Shown: positions 42,319 to 52,144, counted from the first letter of the stretch. The stretch: DNA of 58,509 bases from Pseudomonas sp. (GCF_030150285.1 NZ_JASLGE010000034.1:1-58509); one strand, 5' to 3'. Numbers and translations are program-made. Notes: generated from the sequence alone by a model not told the origin.

Positions 42319-43677
42319 TTAACCACCCGCCGCTGGGGCGAAGATCGAGCCCAGATGGCCACTGCTTTCGCCCAGGCTGATGTTATCGTTCAGGCCTTGG
42401 CGCAGGTACGCCACCATCGCCGGTTGCAGGGCAATGGCGGTGTCGGTTTCGCGGTCGCCGCCAGGCACGTAGGCCCCCACGCTGATCAAATCCCGCGCCT
42501 GCTGGAAGCGCGACCACAGTTGTTTGAACTGCTGGGCTCGGCGCATGTGCTCTTCGGTGACCACCGACGGCATCACCCGGCTGATGGACGCTTCGATATC
42601 AATGGCCGGGTAATGGCCCTCTTCAGCCAGCCGCCGCGATAGCACGATATGCCCGTCGAGCACGCCCCGCGCCGAGTCGGCAATCGGGTCCTGTTGGTCA
42701 TCGCCTTCAGACAGCACGGTGTAGAACGCGGTGATCGAACCGCCACCGGCCTCTGCATTCCCGGCGCGCTCCACCAGTTTGGGCAATTTGGCGAACACCG
42801 ACGGCGGGTAGCCTTTGGTGGCAGGCGGCTCACCAATGGCCAGGGCAATTTCCCGCTGGGCCTGGGCGAAACGGGTCAGGGAGTCCATCAGCAACAGGAC
42901 ATTTTTGCCCTTGTCTCGAAAGTATTCGGCAATGCGCGTGCAGTACATGGCCGCGCGCAAACGCATCAGCGGTGCGTCATCGGCAGGCGATGCCACCACC
43001 ACCGAACGCTTGAGGCCTTCAGTGCCGAGGATGTGTTCGATAAACTCCTTCACCTCCCGGCCCCGCTCGCCAATCAGCCCGACCACAATAATGTCGGCCT
43101 CGGTGAAGCGGGTCATCATGCCCAGCAGCACACTCTTGCCCACGCCCGTACCGGCAAACAGGCCCAGACGCTGACCCCGGCCCACCGTCAATAAACCGTT
43201 GATGCTGCGAATGCCCACATCCAGTGGCACGCTGATGGGGTCGCGCTTAAGCGGGTTGATGGTCGGGCCGTCCATGGGCACCCAGTCTTCGGCTTTCATC
43301 GGCCCCTTGCCGTCCAGCGCCCGCCCGGCACCGTCCAGCACACGCCCGAGCATGCTCATGCCCATGGGCAAACGCCCGGTATCGGCCAACGGCACAACCC
43401 GCGCACCCGGCGCGATCCCAGCCACGCTGCCCACCGGCATCAGAAAGATTTTGCTGCCGGAAAAGCCCATGACCTCCGCTTCGACTTCCACCGCGTGGAA
43501 GCTGTCATCGTTGATCACCAGACAACGGCTGCCCATTGCCGCACGCAGGCCTTCGGCTTCCAGGGTCAGGCCGACCATGCGTAACAGCCGGCCTTCGACC
43601 ACCGGCTGGGCGGTTAACGACACCGCCGGGGCGTACGTGCCCAGGCGCTTGGCAAAACTGGTGCGCTTAAGGCGCAT
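42319..43677 (-). CDS. fliI: FliI, flagellar export ATPase
   Basis: A 452-residue F1-beta-like ATPase that unfolds export substrates. Walker A is FAGTGVGKSVLLG and the Walker B region is NVLLLMDSLTRFAQAQRE. MRLKRTSFAKRL from the ATG at 43677 matches the usual N-terminus; this start overlaps fliH by 11 bases. An ATG seven codons earlier is also possible. Confidence 0.97.
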   Translation of the reverse strand: MRLKRTSFAKRLGTYAPAVSLTAQPVVEGRLLRMVGLTLEAEGLRAAMGSRCLVINDDSFHAVEVEAEVMGFSGSKIFLMPVGSVAGIAPGARVVPLADTGRLPMGMSMLGRVLDGAGRALDGKGPMKAEDWVPMDGPTINPLKRDPISVPLDVGIRSINGLLTVGRGQRLGLFAGTGVGKSVLLGMMTRFTEADIIVVGLIGERGREVKEFIEHILGTEGLKRSVVVASPADDAPLMRLRAAMYCTRIAEYFRDKGKNVLLLMDSLTRFAQAQREIALAIGEPPATKGYPPSVFAKLPKLVERAGNAEAGGGSITAFYTVLSEGDDQQDPIADSARGVLDGHIVLSRRLAEEGHYPAIDIEASISRVMPSVVTEEHMRRAQQFKQLWSRFQQARDLISVGAYVPGGDRETDTAIALQPAMVAYLRQGLNDNISLGESSGHLGSIFAPAAGG

Positions 43678-44443
43678 CGGGCGCGTCCAGGTCGACATCG
43701 ATATCCGGCGCTAGCGGGTGCACGGCCTGTTCATGCAACTGGTCAAACAATTGGCTCATTGCCCGCTTGATACGGGTTTCAATACTGGCATCGACACGGC
43801 TGTGTTCGGTCTCGATACGGCACCCCCCCGGCTGCAAGCTGTCGTCTTCAACAATGCGCCAGCGTTCATCGTGGCGCTCGCGCAAGGCCTTGATCTGATC
43901 GAAGTCCTGCGGGTTGATAAACAGGCGGATGTTCTCAGCGCCCATCGGCAGCAGCTTCAAGCCATCGCGCAGCACCTGCGCGATATGGGTCGAGTCGGTG
44001 TTGAGTTCGCGCTGGATCACCAGCCGGGTCATGTGCTCGACCAGCCCGACCATGGCTTTTTCCAGCTGGTGGTCTTGCTCGGCCAGCGGTGCCAGCAAGC
44101 TGGCCATCAACCGCTCCAGGCTCGCAACCTTGGCGGTCAGGGCCACGTCGGCTTCCTGGCGAACCTTGAGTTGCGTGCTGTGGAAGCCTTCTTTCTCGCC
44201 CACCGCAAACCCTTCGTTCCAGGCTTCCTGGCGAATGCTTTCGAGCTCTTCGAGGGTCAGCGGCTGAACGTCTTCCAGCGGCACTTCTTCGCTGTCGACG
44301 GGCAGCGCTTCAACGGGTTCCGGCTCGGGCTCAAACACCTCGGGCTGTTCCTGCCAGGGGTCAAAGCTGGGCAGCCCCCACACGTCGAAAGCGCCCACAT
44401 CCTTGGCGCGGATTACATCACCGGGCGACTCACCGTTGCTCAC
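43667..44443 (-). CDS. fliH: FliH, negative regulator of the export ATPase
   Basis: A 258-residue protein with an acidic, proline-rich N-terminus (VEALPVDSEEVPLEDV) and a coiled-coil and C-terminal region that binds FliI (LVEHMTRLVIQRELNTDSTHIAQVLRDGLKLLP). The TRLVIQREL block is typical of FliH/YscL. It starts with GTG at 44443, immediately after the fliG stop. Confidence 0.95.
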   Translation of the reverse strand: MSNGESPGDVIRAKDVGAFDVWGLPSFDPWQEQPEVFEPEPEPVEALPVDSEEVPLEDVQPLTLEELESIRQEAWNEGFAVGEKEGFHSTQLKVRQEADVALTAKVASLERLMASLLAPLAEQDHQLEKAMVGLVEHMTRLVIQRELNTDSTHIAQVLRDGLKLLPMGAENIRLFINPQDFDQIKALRERHDERWRIVEDDSLQPGGCRIETEHSRVDASIETRIKRAMSQLFDQLHEQAVHPLAPDIDVDLDAPDAP

Positions 44444-45466
44444 TTAGATCATCTCTTCGCCGCCCTTCCCGCCGAGAACGATTTCTCCGGCTTCGGCCAT
44501 ACGGCGGGCAATGGTGAGGATTTCCTTTTGTGCCGTTTCCACATCGCTGACACGCACCGGCCCTTTGGCCTCCAGGTCGTCACGCAGCAATTCGGCAGCC
44601 CGTTTGGACATGTTCTTGAAGATCTTTTCCTGGACGTTTTCGTCCGAGCCCTTGAGTGCCAGCACCAGCACGTCCGAGGACACTTCGCGCAGCAGCGCTT
44701 GAATGCCGCGGTCGTCGACATCGGCCAGGTTGTTGAACACAAACATCAGGTCTTCGATCTGGCCGGACAGGTCGGCGTCGACTTCGCGAATCGAGTCCAT
44801 CAACTGGCCTTCCATGGAACTGTCGAGGAAGTTCATGATGTCCGCCGCCCGCTTGATCCCGCCCAGCGAGGTGCGTGCCGCGTTGGAATTGCCGGAGAAT
44901 TGTTTCTCCAGAATCTGGTTCAGCTCCTTGAGCGCCGCCGGTTGCACGGTGTTGAGCGACGACACGCGCAGGATGATATCGAGCCGTGCCTTCTGATCGA
45001 AATGGCCCAGCACTTCGCCCGCCTGATCGGGGTCGAGGTAAGCCACCACAATGGCCTGGATTTGCGGGTGTTCGAAACGAATGACATCCGCCACCGCGCG
45101 GGGCTCCATCCATTTCAGGCTGTCCAGGCCACTGGTGTTGCCACCCAGTAGGATGCGGTCAATCAGGCCATTGGCCTTGTCTTCGCCCAGTGCCGAGGTG
45201 AGCATTTTGCGAATGTAGCTGTCGGAACCCACGCCGAGGCTGGTCTGGTCGCCTACAATTTCGACGAACTCACTCATCACCTGCTCAACCTGTTCGCGAT
45301 GCACGTTACGCATCTGCGCCATGGCCACGCCCACGCGCTGAACCTCTTTCGGGCCCATGTGCCGCAGCACTTGCGCCGCGTCGGACTCGCCGAGCGACAG
45401 CAGCAAAATCGCAGCTTTGTCCACGCGGGTCAGCTTGGCGTTCAGGGCGGCTCGGTTTTCACTCAT
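44444..45466 (-). CDS. fliG: FliG, flagellar motor switch and torque protein
   Basis: A 340-residue C-ring protein. The N-terminal FliF-binding domain (LTRVDKAAILLLSLGE), the EHPQ motif in the middle domain (IRFEHPQIQAIVVAYL), and the C-terminal charged torque helix (DVLVLALKGSDENVQEKIFKNMSKRAAELLRDDLE) are present. It overlaps the fliF stop by 8 bases. Confidence 0.97.
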   Translation of the reverse strand: MSENRAALNAKLTRVDKAAILLLSLGESDAAQVLRHMGPKEVQRVGVAMAQMRNVHREQVEQVMSEFVEIVGDQTSLGVGSDSYIRKMLTSALGEDKANGLIDRILLGGNTSGLDSLKWMEPRAVADVIRFEHPQIQAIVVAYLDPDQAGEVLGHFDQKARLDIILRVSSLNTVQPAALKELNQILEKQFSGNSNAARTSLGGIKRAADIMNFLDSSMEGQLMDSIREVDADLSGQIEDLMFVFNNLADVDDRGIQALLREVSSDVLVLALKGSDENVQEKIFKNMSKRAAELLRDDLEAKGPVRVSDVETAQKEILTIARRMAEAGEIVLGGKGGEEMI

Positions 45467-47246
45467 CGGCGTTAATCCACTCTTTCACAACTTGGGCCAC
45501 GCGGCCCGGGTCTTCGGCTACCAGACTCTTGATGGCGTTCAATTGAGCGTCATACCCTTCACTCGGGCTCGGCAACAAGATGCTGTGCGGGCCGCTCAAG
45601 CTGACGCGGTCGTTGCCCAGTTCGCCATCCAGCCCGGCGATGCCCCCCATTTCAGCATCGCTGCCAATACCCGCCACGCCCTTGTTGCGGCCGTGGCCGG
45701 TGATGTTGTTGAGCACCGGGCGCAACACGCCAAACACCAGCACCAAAATAAACACCACGCCCAGCACTTGCTTGAGCACGTCCCAGAACCAGGGCTGGGA
45801 ATAGAACGGAATGTCGGCAATGACTTCGCTGCGTTCCGACGAAAACGGCACGTTGATCACACTGACGCTGTCGCCACGGCTGGCATCAAAGCCCACGGCG
45901 TCCTGCACCAGCCGGGTAAAGCGCGCCAGTTGATCGGTGGTCCAGGGCGCGCGGGTGATTTCACCGTTGGCCGGGTTGACGTTGACCTGATCATCGATCA
46001 CCACCGCCACCGACAGCCGATTGACCCGGCCTGGCTGCTGCTTGGTGTGGCTGATGGAGCGGTCCAGTTCAAAGTTACGGGTCGACTGCGAACGCTTGTC
46101 GGCCGGGTACGGGGCCAGCATCGGCTGGCCGGTGGCCGGGTCCATGATTTGCTGACCGTTGGCATCGAGCAACGGCTGGCCGGGCTGAATCATGCCCGCG
46201 CCGCCCGCCGCCTGACCGGCCTGTTGCGGGGCGGTGGCCGGGCTTGGCGGCTGATTGCTCAACGCCCCCGGCACGCCTTGCGGGCCATTACTGGCGGTGC
46301 GCTGCTCGCTGGTGGACTGTTCGCTGCGCAACGCCGGCTGGTCGGGGTTGAACTGCTCGGACGTGGACTCGACGGCCGTGAAGTCCACATCGGCCGACAC
46401 TTCTGCCTTATAGCGGTCATTGCCCAGCACCGGCTGCAGAATGTTATGTACGCGCTGAGTGAGCATGTTTTCCATGCGGCGGCTGTAGTCGAACTGCTTG
46501 CCGGCCATCATCATTTCAGAGTTCTGCGCCTGATCCGACAGCAAGTTGCCTTTCTGGTCGACCACCGTGATCTGCGATTTGGTCAGCTCAGGTACGCTGG
46601 TGGCCACCAGGTTGATGATCGCCTGCACCTGGCCGGGTTCCAGCGAACGGCCACCGTACAACTCGACCAGCACCGAAGCGCTGGGCTTGCGCTCATCGCG
46701 CACAAACACCGAGCTTTTGGGGATGGCCAAATGCACCCGGGCCGCCTTGACGTTATTGAGGCTGGAGATGGTGCGGGCCAACTCACCTTCCAGACCCCGG
46801 CGATAGCGCGTGGCCTCCATAAACTGGCTGGTGCCCAGGCCCTGGTCTTTGTCGAGAATTTCAAAGCCGATATTACTGTCGGTCGGTGAAACACCGGCGG
46901 CAGCGAGTTTGAGGCGCGCACGGGACACGTCATCGGCCTTGACCAGCAAGGCCCCGGAGTTGGGCTCGACGGTGTAAGCGATGTCCGCGTTGGCCAGGGT
47001 GTCCATCACCTGCTTGGCGTCCATCCCGGCCAGGCTGCCGTACAGCGGCCGGTAGTCGGGCTGTTGCGACCACAGCACCACGGCAAAACCGATGGCCACG
47101 CTCGCCGCCAGGCCGACCATAAGGCCGACCTGACGCAACATGGTCATGTCCGCCAGGTTGTCGAGAAATGACAGGCCAAACCGCGGCAGTTTACTGCCGG
47201 GGGTGCCTGCGTTGGCCGGAACCTTATCCGGGAGTGCATCTGCCAT
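45459..47246 (-). CDS. fliF: FliF, MS-ring protein
   Basis: A 595-residue protein with two membrane helices (about residues 36-58 and near 460) and the periplasmic ring-building motifs between. The C-terminal cytoplasmic tail binds FliG. A Ser/Pro/Gln-rich stretch near residues 300-350 is a normal variable loop. It follows fliE by 15 bases. Confidence 0.97.
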   Translation of the reverse strand: MADALPDKVPANAGTPGSKLPRFGLSFLDNLADMTMLRQVGLMVGLAASVAIGFAVVLWSQQPDYRPLYGSLAGMDAKQVMDTLANADIAYTVEPNSGALLVKADDVSRARLKLAAAGVSPTDSNIGFEILDKDQGLGTSQFMEATRYRRGLEGELARTISSLNNVKAARVHLAIPKSSVFVRDERKPSASVLVELYGGRSLEPGQVQAIINLVATSVPELTKSQITVVDQKGNLLSDQAQNSEMMMAGKQFDYSRRMENMLTQRVHNILQPVLGNDRYKAEVSADVDFTAVESTSEQFNPDQPALRSEQSTSEQRTASNGPQGVPGALSNQPPSPATAPQQAGQAAGGAGMIQPGQPLLDANGQQIMDPATGQPMLAPYPADKRSQSTRNFELDRSISHTKQQPGRVNRLSVAVVIDDQVNVNPANGEITRAPWTTDQLARFTRLVQDAVGFDASRGDSVSVINVPFSSERSEVIADIPFYSQPWFWDVLKQVLGVVFILVLVFGVLRPVLNNITGHGRNKGVAGIGSDAEMGGIAGLDGELGNDRVSLSGPHSILLPSPSEGYDAQLNAIKSLVAEDPGRVAQVVKEWINADE

Positions 47247-47261
47247 GACTTGATATCGCCC

Positions 47262-47594
47262 TTAAACCGGCATCTGCATGATGTCTTGGTACGCTTGAAC
47301 CAGCTTGTTACGCACTTGGGTCAAGGCCTGAAAGGACACACTGGCCTTTTGCGAAGCAATCATCACGTCCGTCAGGTCTGCACCACTTTTGCCAATCTCG
47401 AACGCATTGGACAACTGGCTAGACGCCTGCTGCGTCTCGCTGACCTTGTTGATCGCATGGCCGAGCATGTCAGAGAAGCTGGCAGCACCCGCTTCAGGAG
47501 CGGCTTGCACAGCGGGTTTCGATTGCGACATGGCGTCCATTTGCATGGCCCGCATATCCAGCATCAATCGATTGAATTCAACACCTTGGCTCAT
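47262..47594 (-). CDS. fliE: FliE, flagellar hook-basal body adaptor
   Basis: A 110-residue protein that joins the MS ring to the rod. Conserved C-terminal block SVSFQALTQVRNKLVQAYQDIMQMPV. First gene of the fliEFGHIJ operon; the ATG at 47594 is preceded by GGAGG and by a sigma-54 promoter about 60 bases upstream. Confidence 0.96.
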   Translation of the reverse strand: MSQGVEFNRLMLDMRAMQMDAMSQSKPAVQAAPEAGAASFSDMLGHAINKVSETQQASSQLSNAFEIGKSGADLTDVMIASQKASVSFQALTQVRNKLVQAYQDIMQMPV

Positions 47595-47654
47595 GGATGA
47601 CTACCTCCGACGACCCGCATTTTTTTGACGCCTACACCGCGATGGATGAGCTAT

Positions 47655-47670
47655 AGCAACAAGGGTGCCA
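47655..47670 (-). promoter_or_regulatory. Sigma-54 promoter of fliE
   Basis: The minus strand reads TGGCACCCTTGTTGCT, an excellent GG-N10-GC match. Transcription is predicted from near 47643 towards the fliE ATG at 47594, presumably activated by FleR/FleQ. Confidence 0.85.
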
Positions 47671-47803
47671 GCTCTTTGTCGTTTTCGCACGATTAACATT
47701 ACAAAACGTCGCAGGCGACGAACTGCACACTCGCTGTCGGTGCTCGCCAGCTTGCGATCTTTTAAACGGATCAAACGATCGGGAGCCCGCTTGCGCCTAC
47801 CGT

Positions 47804-49189
47804 TCACGTTGCGGCGAACAGGTAGGCTTCGACGTCCATACCGGCATCGCGCATTTGCGCCAGTTTGTAGCGCAAGGTGCGCGGGCTGATGCCCAGCCGT
47901 TCGGCGGCTTCCTTGCGGCGACCGCGCTCGGCGCGCAGGGTGTCGATGATCATTTGGAATTCGCGGCGGCGCAGGTCGTCACCCAGCGCGCCTGCCGACT
48001 CGGCCACCTCAATCGGCCCGGCATTGCTCACCGGCGACAAGGGCGCGCACGCCACTGGCCCGGCCAAGCAAAAATCCGGGGCCTCGATCAACCCGCCCTG
48101 CTGCAAAATCAGCGCGCGCTGAATCGCATTGTCCAGCTCACGTACATTGCCCGGCCACGGATAGGCCGTCAGGGTCGCTTTGGCCTGCGGCGAAAAACGC
48201 ACGGCGGTGTGTTTCATCTTGCTGATGTGCTTGGCCAGCAACCGCTCTGCCAGCGGCAGAATATCGGCCGTGCGTTCGCGCAACGGACGCCAGGCCAGCG
48301 GGAACACCGACAATCGGTAGTACAGGTCTTCACGGAAACGCCCCGCCGCCACCTCGCCCGCCAAATCACGGTTGGTGGTGGCCACTACGCGAATATCCAG
48401 CACGATCGGCTTGCGCCCGCCCACTCGTTCCACTTCACGCTCTTGCAGCACCCGCAGCAATTTGGCCTGCAAGCCCAAGGGCATTTCCGAAATTTCGTCC
48501 AGCAGCAACGTGCCGCCGTCGGCCTGCTCAAACTTGCCCGCTTGCGCCGCAATGGCACCGGTAAACGCGCCCTTCTCATGACCGAACAGGGTGGCTTCGA
48601 GCATGTTGTCGGGGATGGCTGCGCAGTTGATCGCCACAAACGGCTGATTGCCTCGGTGCGAGTGCTGGTGAATGTAGCGCGCCAGCACCTCCTTGCCGGT
48701 GCCCGACTCGCCGGAGATCAGCACGGTTGAATCACTGCGCGCCACCCGTGCCGCCAGTTCAAGCAATTGCGCACTGGCCGGCTCAACGGCGACCGGGCCT
48801 TGGGTCTCGGCCACGCCCAGGCTGCCCAAGGCATGGCGAGCCACCAGGTCGAGCAAGGCCCTGGGCTCGAACGGCTTGACCAGATAATCCGCCGCGCCCT
48901 GGCGCATGGCGTCCACTGCCCGCTCCACGGCCCCGTGGGCCGTCATCAACAACACCGGCAATTGCGGCTGCGTGGCGCGCAAGCGGGCGAGCAACTGGTG
49001 CCCGTCCATGCCCGGCATATTGACGTCACTGACCACCAGGCTGAAGGCTTGCGTGGTCACCGCCTGCAGCGCTTCTTCGGCCGACGCCACCGCGTGAAAA
49101 CCATGGCCGGCCAACAACAAGGTGTCCGCCAGCGCTTCGCGCAGGGCCGCATCGTCTTCGACCAACAGCACATTAATACGCATCACCAT
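47804..49189 (-). CDS. fleR: FleR, sigma-54-dependent flagellar response regulator
   Basis: A 461-residue NtrC-type activator of mid-class flagellar genes. The receiver domain has the phosphoacceptor in VVSDVNMPGMDG. The AAA domain has Walker A GESGTGKE, the GAFTGA loop and DEISEMPL. The Fis-type helix-turn-helix (KEAAERLGISPRTLRYKL) is C-terminal. The ATG at 49189 overlaps the fleS stop (ATGA); a second ATG at 49183 is possible. Confidence 0.97.
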   Translation of the reverse strand: MVMRINVLLVEDDAALREALADTLLLAGHGFHAVASAEEALQAVTTQAFSLVVSDVNMPGMDGHQLLARLRATQPQLPVLLMTAHGAVERAVDAMRQGAADYLVKPFEPRALLDLVARHALGSLGVAETQGPVAVEPASAQLLELAARVARSDSTVLISGESGTGKEVLARYIHQHSHRGNQPFVAINCAAIPDNMLEATLFGHEKGAFTGAIAAQAGKFEQADGGTLLLDEISEMPLGLQAKLLRVLQEREVERVGGRKPIVLDIRVVATTNRDLAGEVAAGRFREDLYYRLSVFPLAWRPLRERTADILPLAERLLAKHISKMKHTAVRFSPQAKATLTAYPWPGNVRELDNAIQRALILQQGGLIEAPDFCLAGPVACAPLSPVSNAGPIEVAESAGALGDDLRRREFQMIIDTLRAERGRRKEAAERLGISPRTLRYKLAQMRDAGMDVEAYLFAAT

Positions 49190-50373
49190 CAGCAGGCCTC
49201 CGTTGCAGCAGGAATCAAGGGCAGGCCGAGCACCACACAGGTGCCGCGCCCCCGCCGCGAATGCAGGTGAATATCGCCCTGATGCGCACGCACCACGGCA
49301 TTGACCACCGCCAACCCAAGCCCGGTGCCCGTGGCCTTGGTGGTGAAAAATGGTTCGCCCAGGCGTTGCAGCACCTGGGGCTCGATGCCGCTGCCGCTGT
49401 CGCTGACGCACAGCCGCAACGTGCTGCCGCGCGCGTACAGGTGCACTTTGAGGCGCACCTGCGGCGTCCCGGCTTGCAAGGCGTTTTCGATCAGGTTGAG
49501 GATCGCGCCCACCAGTGTGTCGCGGTTGCACAGCACTTGCCCGGCATACGCGTCACATTGCCAGCGCACGGCAACCCCCTGAACCTGCGTCTGCGCTGCC
49601 GCTTGCAGAGCCTGCATCAAGGCCTTGGGGGTCACCCGGTCAGTCAATGGCAGTTCGCCACGAGCAAACACCAGCATGTCGCGCACCTGGTGCTCAAGCT
49701 CATGCAGGCGCTCCTTCAAGCGCCCGGCAAAACGCTGCTGGGTTTCCACAGGCAGAGCCTGCTCAGTCAAATGACTGGCGTAAATCAGCGCGGCCGACAA
49801 CGGTGTGCGGATCTGATGAGCCAGGGAGGCGACCATGCGGCCCAACGATGACAGCCGCTCATGACGGGCGAGCTGATCCTGCAAGCGCCGGGTTTCTGTC
49901 AGGTCGTTGAGCAGCACCAACTGGCCAGGCTCGGTGCCCAGAGAGCGGGTGGCAATCGACAACCGCCGCCCGTCCTTAAGGGACACTTCGTGGCCGTCGT
50001 CCTCGCGGGGGGCGAAACAGCGCGTGATCACATGGCGCCACAACTCGCCTTCCAGGGGCAGGCCCAACAACTCACAGGCCGCCGGGTTGGCTTCGCGCAC
50101 GTGGCCACGGTCATCAATCACGATCACGCCGCCGGGCAACAGGTCGAGCAGGTGTTGCAGGCGATTGGCCAGCCGTTCTTTTTCCGCCAGTTCCGCCATG
50201 CGTTGCGCACCGACGCGCGCCAGCTCACCGTTTAGCTCGGTGACCCGGGCTTCCAGCAGGCTGTAGGAATCCGACAACTGGCTCGACATTTCATTGAACA
50301 GCGAGAACGCCTGCTCCAGCTGCGCTGGCGTAGACGGGGCAGAGACCAGGGAGGATTGAGCAGTGTGAGGCAT
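49189..50373 (-). CDS. fleS: FleS, flagellar sensor histidine kinase
   Basis: A 394-residue soluble histidine kinase without membrane segments. A coiled-coil N-terminus (LEQAFSLFNEMSSQLSDSYSLLEARVTELNGEL) leads into a PAS domain (about residues 70-170), the H-box (SLAHQIRTPLSAA), and the ATPase N, G1 and G2 boxes (ENALQAG, DSGSGIEP, TGTGLGLAVVN). It is coupled to fleR. Confidence 0.96.
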   Translation of the reverse strand: MPHTAQSSLVSAPSTPAQLEQAFSLFNEMSSQLSDSYSLLEARVTELNGELARVGAQRMAELAEKERLANRLQHLLDLLPGGVIVIDDRGHVREANPAACELLGLPLEGELWRHVITRCFAPREDDGHEVSLKDGRRLSIATRSLGTEPGQLVLLNDLTETRRLQDQLARHERLSSLGRMVASLAHQIRTPLSAALIYASHLTEQALPVETQQRFAGRLKERLHELEHQVRDMLVFARGELPLTDRVTPKALMQALQAAAQTQVQGVAVRWQCDAYAGQVLCNRDTLVGAILNLIENALQAGTPQVRLKVHLYARGSTLRLCVSDSGSGIEPQVLQRLGEPFFTTKATGTGLGLAVVNAVVRAHQGDIHLHSRRGRGTCVVLGLPLIPAATEAC

Positions 50374-50425
50374 GGCAGGTTCTCGCTTGGCTGACCGTCA
50401 TAAAACGGTGCGTTGTGCCAAGGAG

Positions 50426-50441
50426 TGCAATACCCATGCCT
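50426..50441 (-). promoter_or_regulatory. Sigma-54 promoter of fleSR
   Basis: The minus strand reads AGGCATGGGTATTGCA, with GG-N10-GC spacing and a perfect TTGCA box. Transcription would start near 50414, 40 bases before fleS. FleQ control is expected from other pseudomonads. Confidence 0.75.
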
Positions 50442-50491
50442 ACCTCTGCAAGCGCGCGCTGGGTCGCGACCTTTAACGGCGCAATGCCCGA

Positions 50492-51967
50492 TCAATCCTC
50501 GGATTGCTCTTCACCGTCGCGGCGACTCATGCCGTACTTGCGCATTTTTTCAACCAGGGTGGTTCGGCGAATACGCAGGCGTTCGGCCGCGCGGGCAACG
50601 ATGCCATTGGCATCGTCCAGCGCCTGCTGGATCAACCCTTGCTCCAGCCCGCCCAGGTAGTCCTTGAGGTCCAGCCCTTCGGGCGGCAACTGCGCCGTCG
50701 CCATGACTTCTTGCGCGCTGTGGTTGAGGGCCACACGCTCTTCCATGTCACTGCGCAAACTGTTGACCAGTTGCTCGTCTTCGTCGTCCACGTAGCGGAA
50801 TTTTTTCGGCAACTCCGCCACGCCGATAACGCCATAGGGGTGCATGATCGCCATGCGCTCCACCAGGTTGGCCAGTTCGCGCACGTTACCCGGCCAGGCA
50901 TGGCGGCACAAAGACATGATCGCGCCCGAATTGAAGCGAATGGACCCGCGCTTTTCGTGTTCCATGCGCGAGATCAATTCGTTCATCAGCAACGGAATGT
51001 CTTCAACGCGCTCGCGCAGCGGGGCCATTTCAATCGGGAACACATTGAGGCGGTAATACAAGTCTTCGCGGAACGCGCCGACTTCAATCATGCTCTCAAG
51101 GTTTTTGTGGGTGGCGGCAATGATGCGCACGTCCGCGCTTTGGGTCTTGTTGCTGCCCACGCGCTCAAAGGTGCGTTCCTGCAACACCCGCAGCAATTTG
51201 ACCTGCATGGGCAGTGGCATGTCCCCAATTTCATCAAGGAACAGGGTGCCGCCGTTGGCCAGCTCAAAACGCCCGGCCCGGCTGGTGATCGCGCCGGTGA
51301 AGGCACCTTTCTCATGGCCGAACAGTTCGCTTTCAAGCAACTCGGCAGGAATCGCCCCACAGTTGACCGGCACAAACGGGGCATCGCGGCGCTTGGAGTG
51401 GTAATGCAGGTTGCGCGCGACCACTTCCTTGCCCGTGCCGGACTCACCGAGGATCAGCACGCTGGCGTCGGTGTCAGCGACTTGCTGCATCATTTGACGT
51501 ACATGTTGAATGGCTCGGCTGGTACCGACCAGGCTGCGAAACAGGTTGGGTTCGCGGTGGCGCCCCCGCACTCGCGCCTCATCGTACATCTCGCGGTACA
51601 CCTGAGCACGGTGCAGCGAATCCAGCAATTTGCTGTAGCTGGGGGGCATTTCGAGGGTGGACAGGACACGGCGGCGTTGGTCTTCAGGAAGATCGACCAA
51701 CGAAATATCACCCAACAGCAGTACCGGCAGGAATTCATCCCACACAGCGAGCGTCTTGAGCAAGCCAGAAACCCCACCCGCAGCACTCACCGTGCCCACA
51801 AGCACACAGAGCACTTCATGGCTGGACGACAAAACACTGACGGCCTGTTCCCATTGATCACTAGGACTGGCTAAATTTTCTTCACCGAGAAAATTTAAAA
51901 TTACCGCCAAATCACGGCGGCGAACGCTATCGTCATCAATCAGCAGAATTTTGGTTTCACGCCACAT
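50492..51967 (-). CDS. fleQ: FleQ, master flagellar activator
   Basis: A 491-residue sigma-54 enhancer-binding protein that starts the flagellar cascade and represses or activates exopolysaccharide genes depending on c-di-GMP. The N-terminal receiver-like domain keeps the acidic pair (LIDDDS) but has LVGT in place of the phosphoacceptor aspartate, as known for FleQ, so it is probably not phosphorylated. The AAA domain has GESGTGKE, GAFTGA and DEIGDMP. The Fis-type DNA-binding domain is at the C-terminus (ARAAERLRIRRTTLVEKMRKYGM). Confidence 0.97.
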   Translation of the reverse strand: MWRETKILLIDDDSVRRRDLAVILNFLGEENLASPSDQWEQAVSVLSSSHEVLCVLVGTVSAAGGVSGLLKTLAVWDEFLPVLLLGDISLVDLPEDQRRRVLSTLEMPPSYSKLLDSLHRAQVYREMYDEARVRGRHREPNLFRSLVGTSRAIQHVRQMMQQVADTDASVLILGESGTGKEVVARNLHYHSKRRDAPFVPVNCGAIPAELLESELFGHEKGAFTGAITSRAGRFELANGGTLFLDEIGDMPLPMQVKLLRVLQERTFERVGSNKTQSADVRIIAATHKNLESMIEVGAFREDLYYRLNVFPIEMAPLRERVEDIPLLMNELISRMEHEKRGSIRFNSGAIMSLCRHAWPGNVRELANLVERMAIMHPYGVIGVAELPKKFRYVDDEDEQLVNSLRSDMEERVALNHSAQEVMATAQLPPEGLDLKDYLGGLEQGLIQQALDDANGIVARAAERLRIRRTTLVEKMRKYGMSRRDGEEQSED

Positions 51968-51995
51968 GCAATAGCAACTTCCCTAGTCAACTCAA

Positions 51996-52014
51996 TGCCC
52001 AGGATAATTGGGCA
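51996..52014. promoter_or_regulatory. Inverted repeat in the fleQ leader
   Basis: TGCCCA and TGGGCA form a perfect 6-base inverted repeat with a 7-base spacer, 29 bases above the fleQ start. It could be a regulator-binding site. A weak sigma-70-like TTGACT with a TTAACT 17 bases on lies further upstream on the minus strand. Function is not established. Confidence 0.35.
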
Positions 52015-52144
52015 CACTCGCCGCCCCCGCCCTGTTGGGCATGTGGGACGACTAAAACAGAATACGCGCTAGTTAAGTCAAAATTATGTTCACAGTCAAA
52101 TTTATGACGCAAGGTGCGCCAATTAACCACATCTTTCTTAAGCC

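Noticed and set aside
51968..52144. A sigma-70 promoter for fleQ (TTGACT/TTAACT).
   Set aside because: The match is weak and alternatives exist in the AT-rich leader; mentioned only under the inverted repeat.
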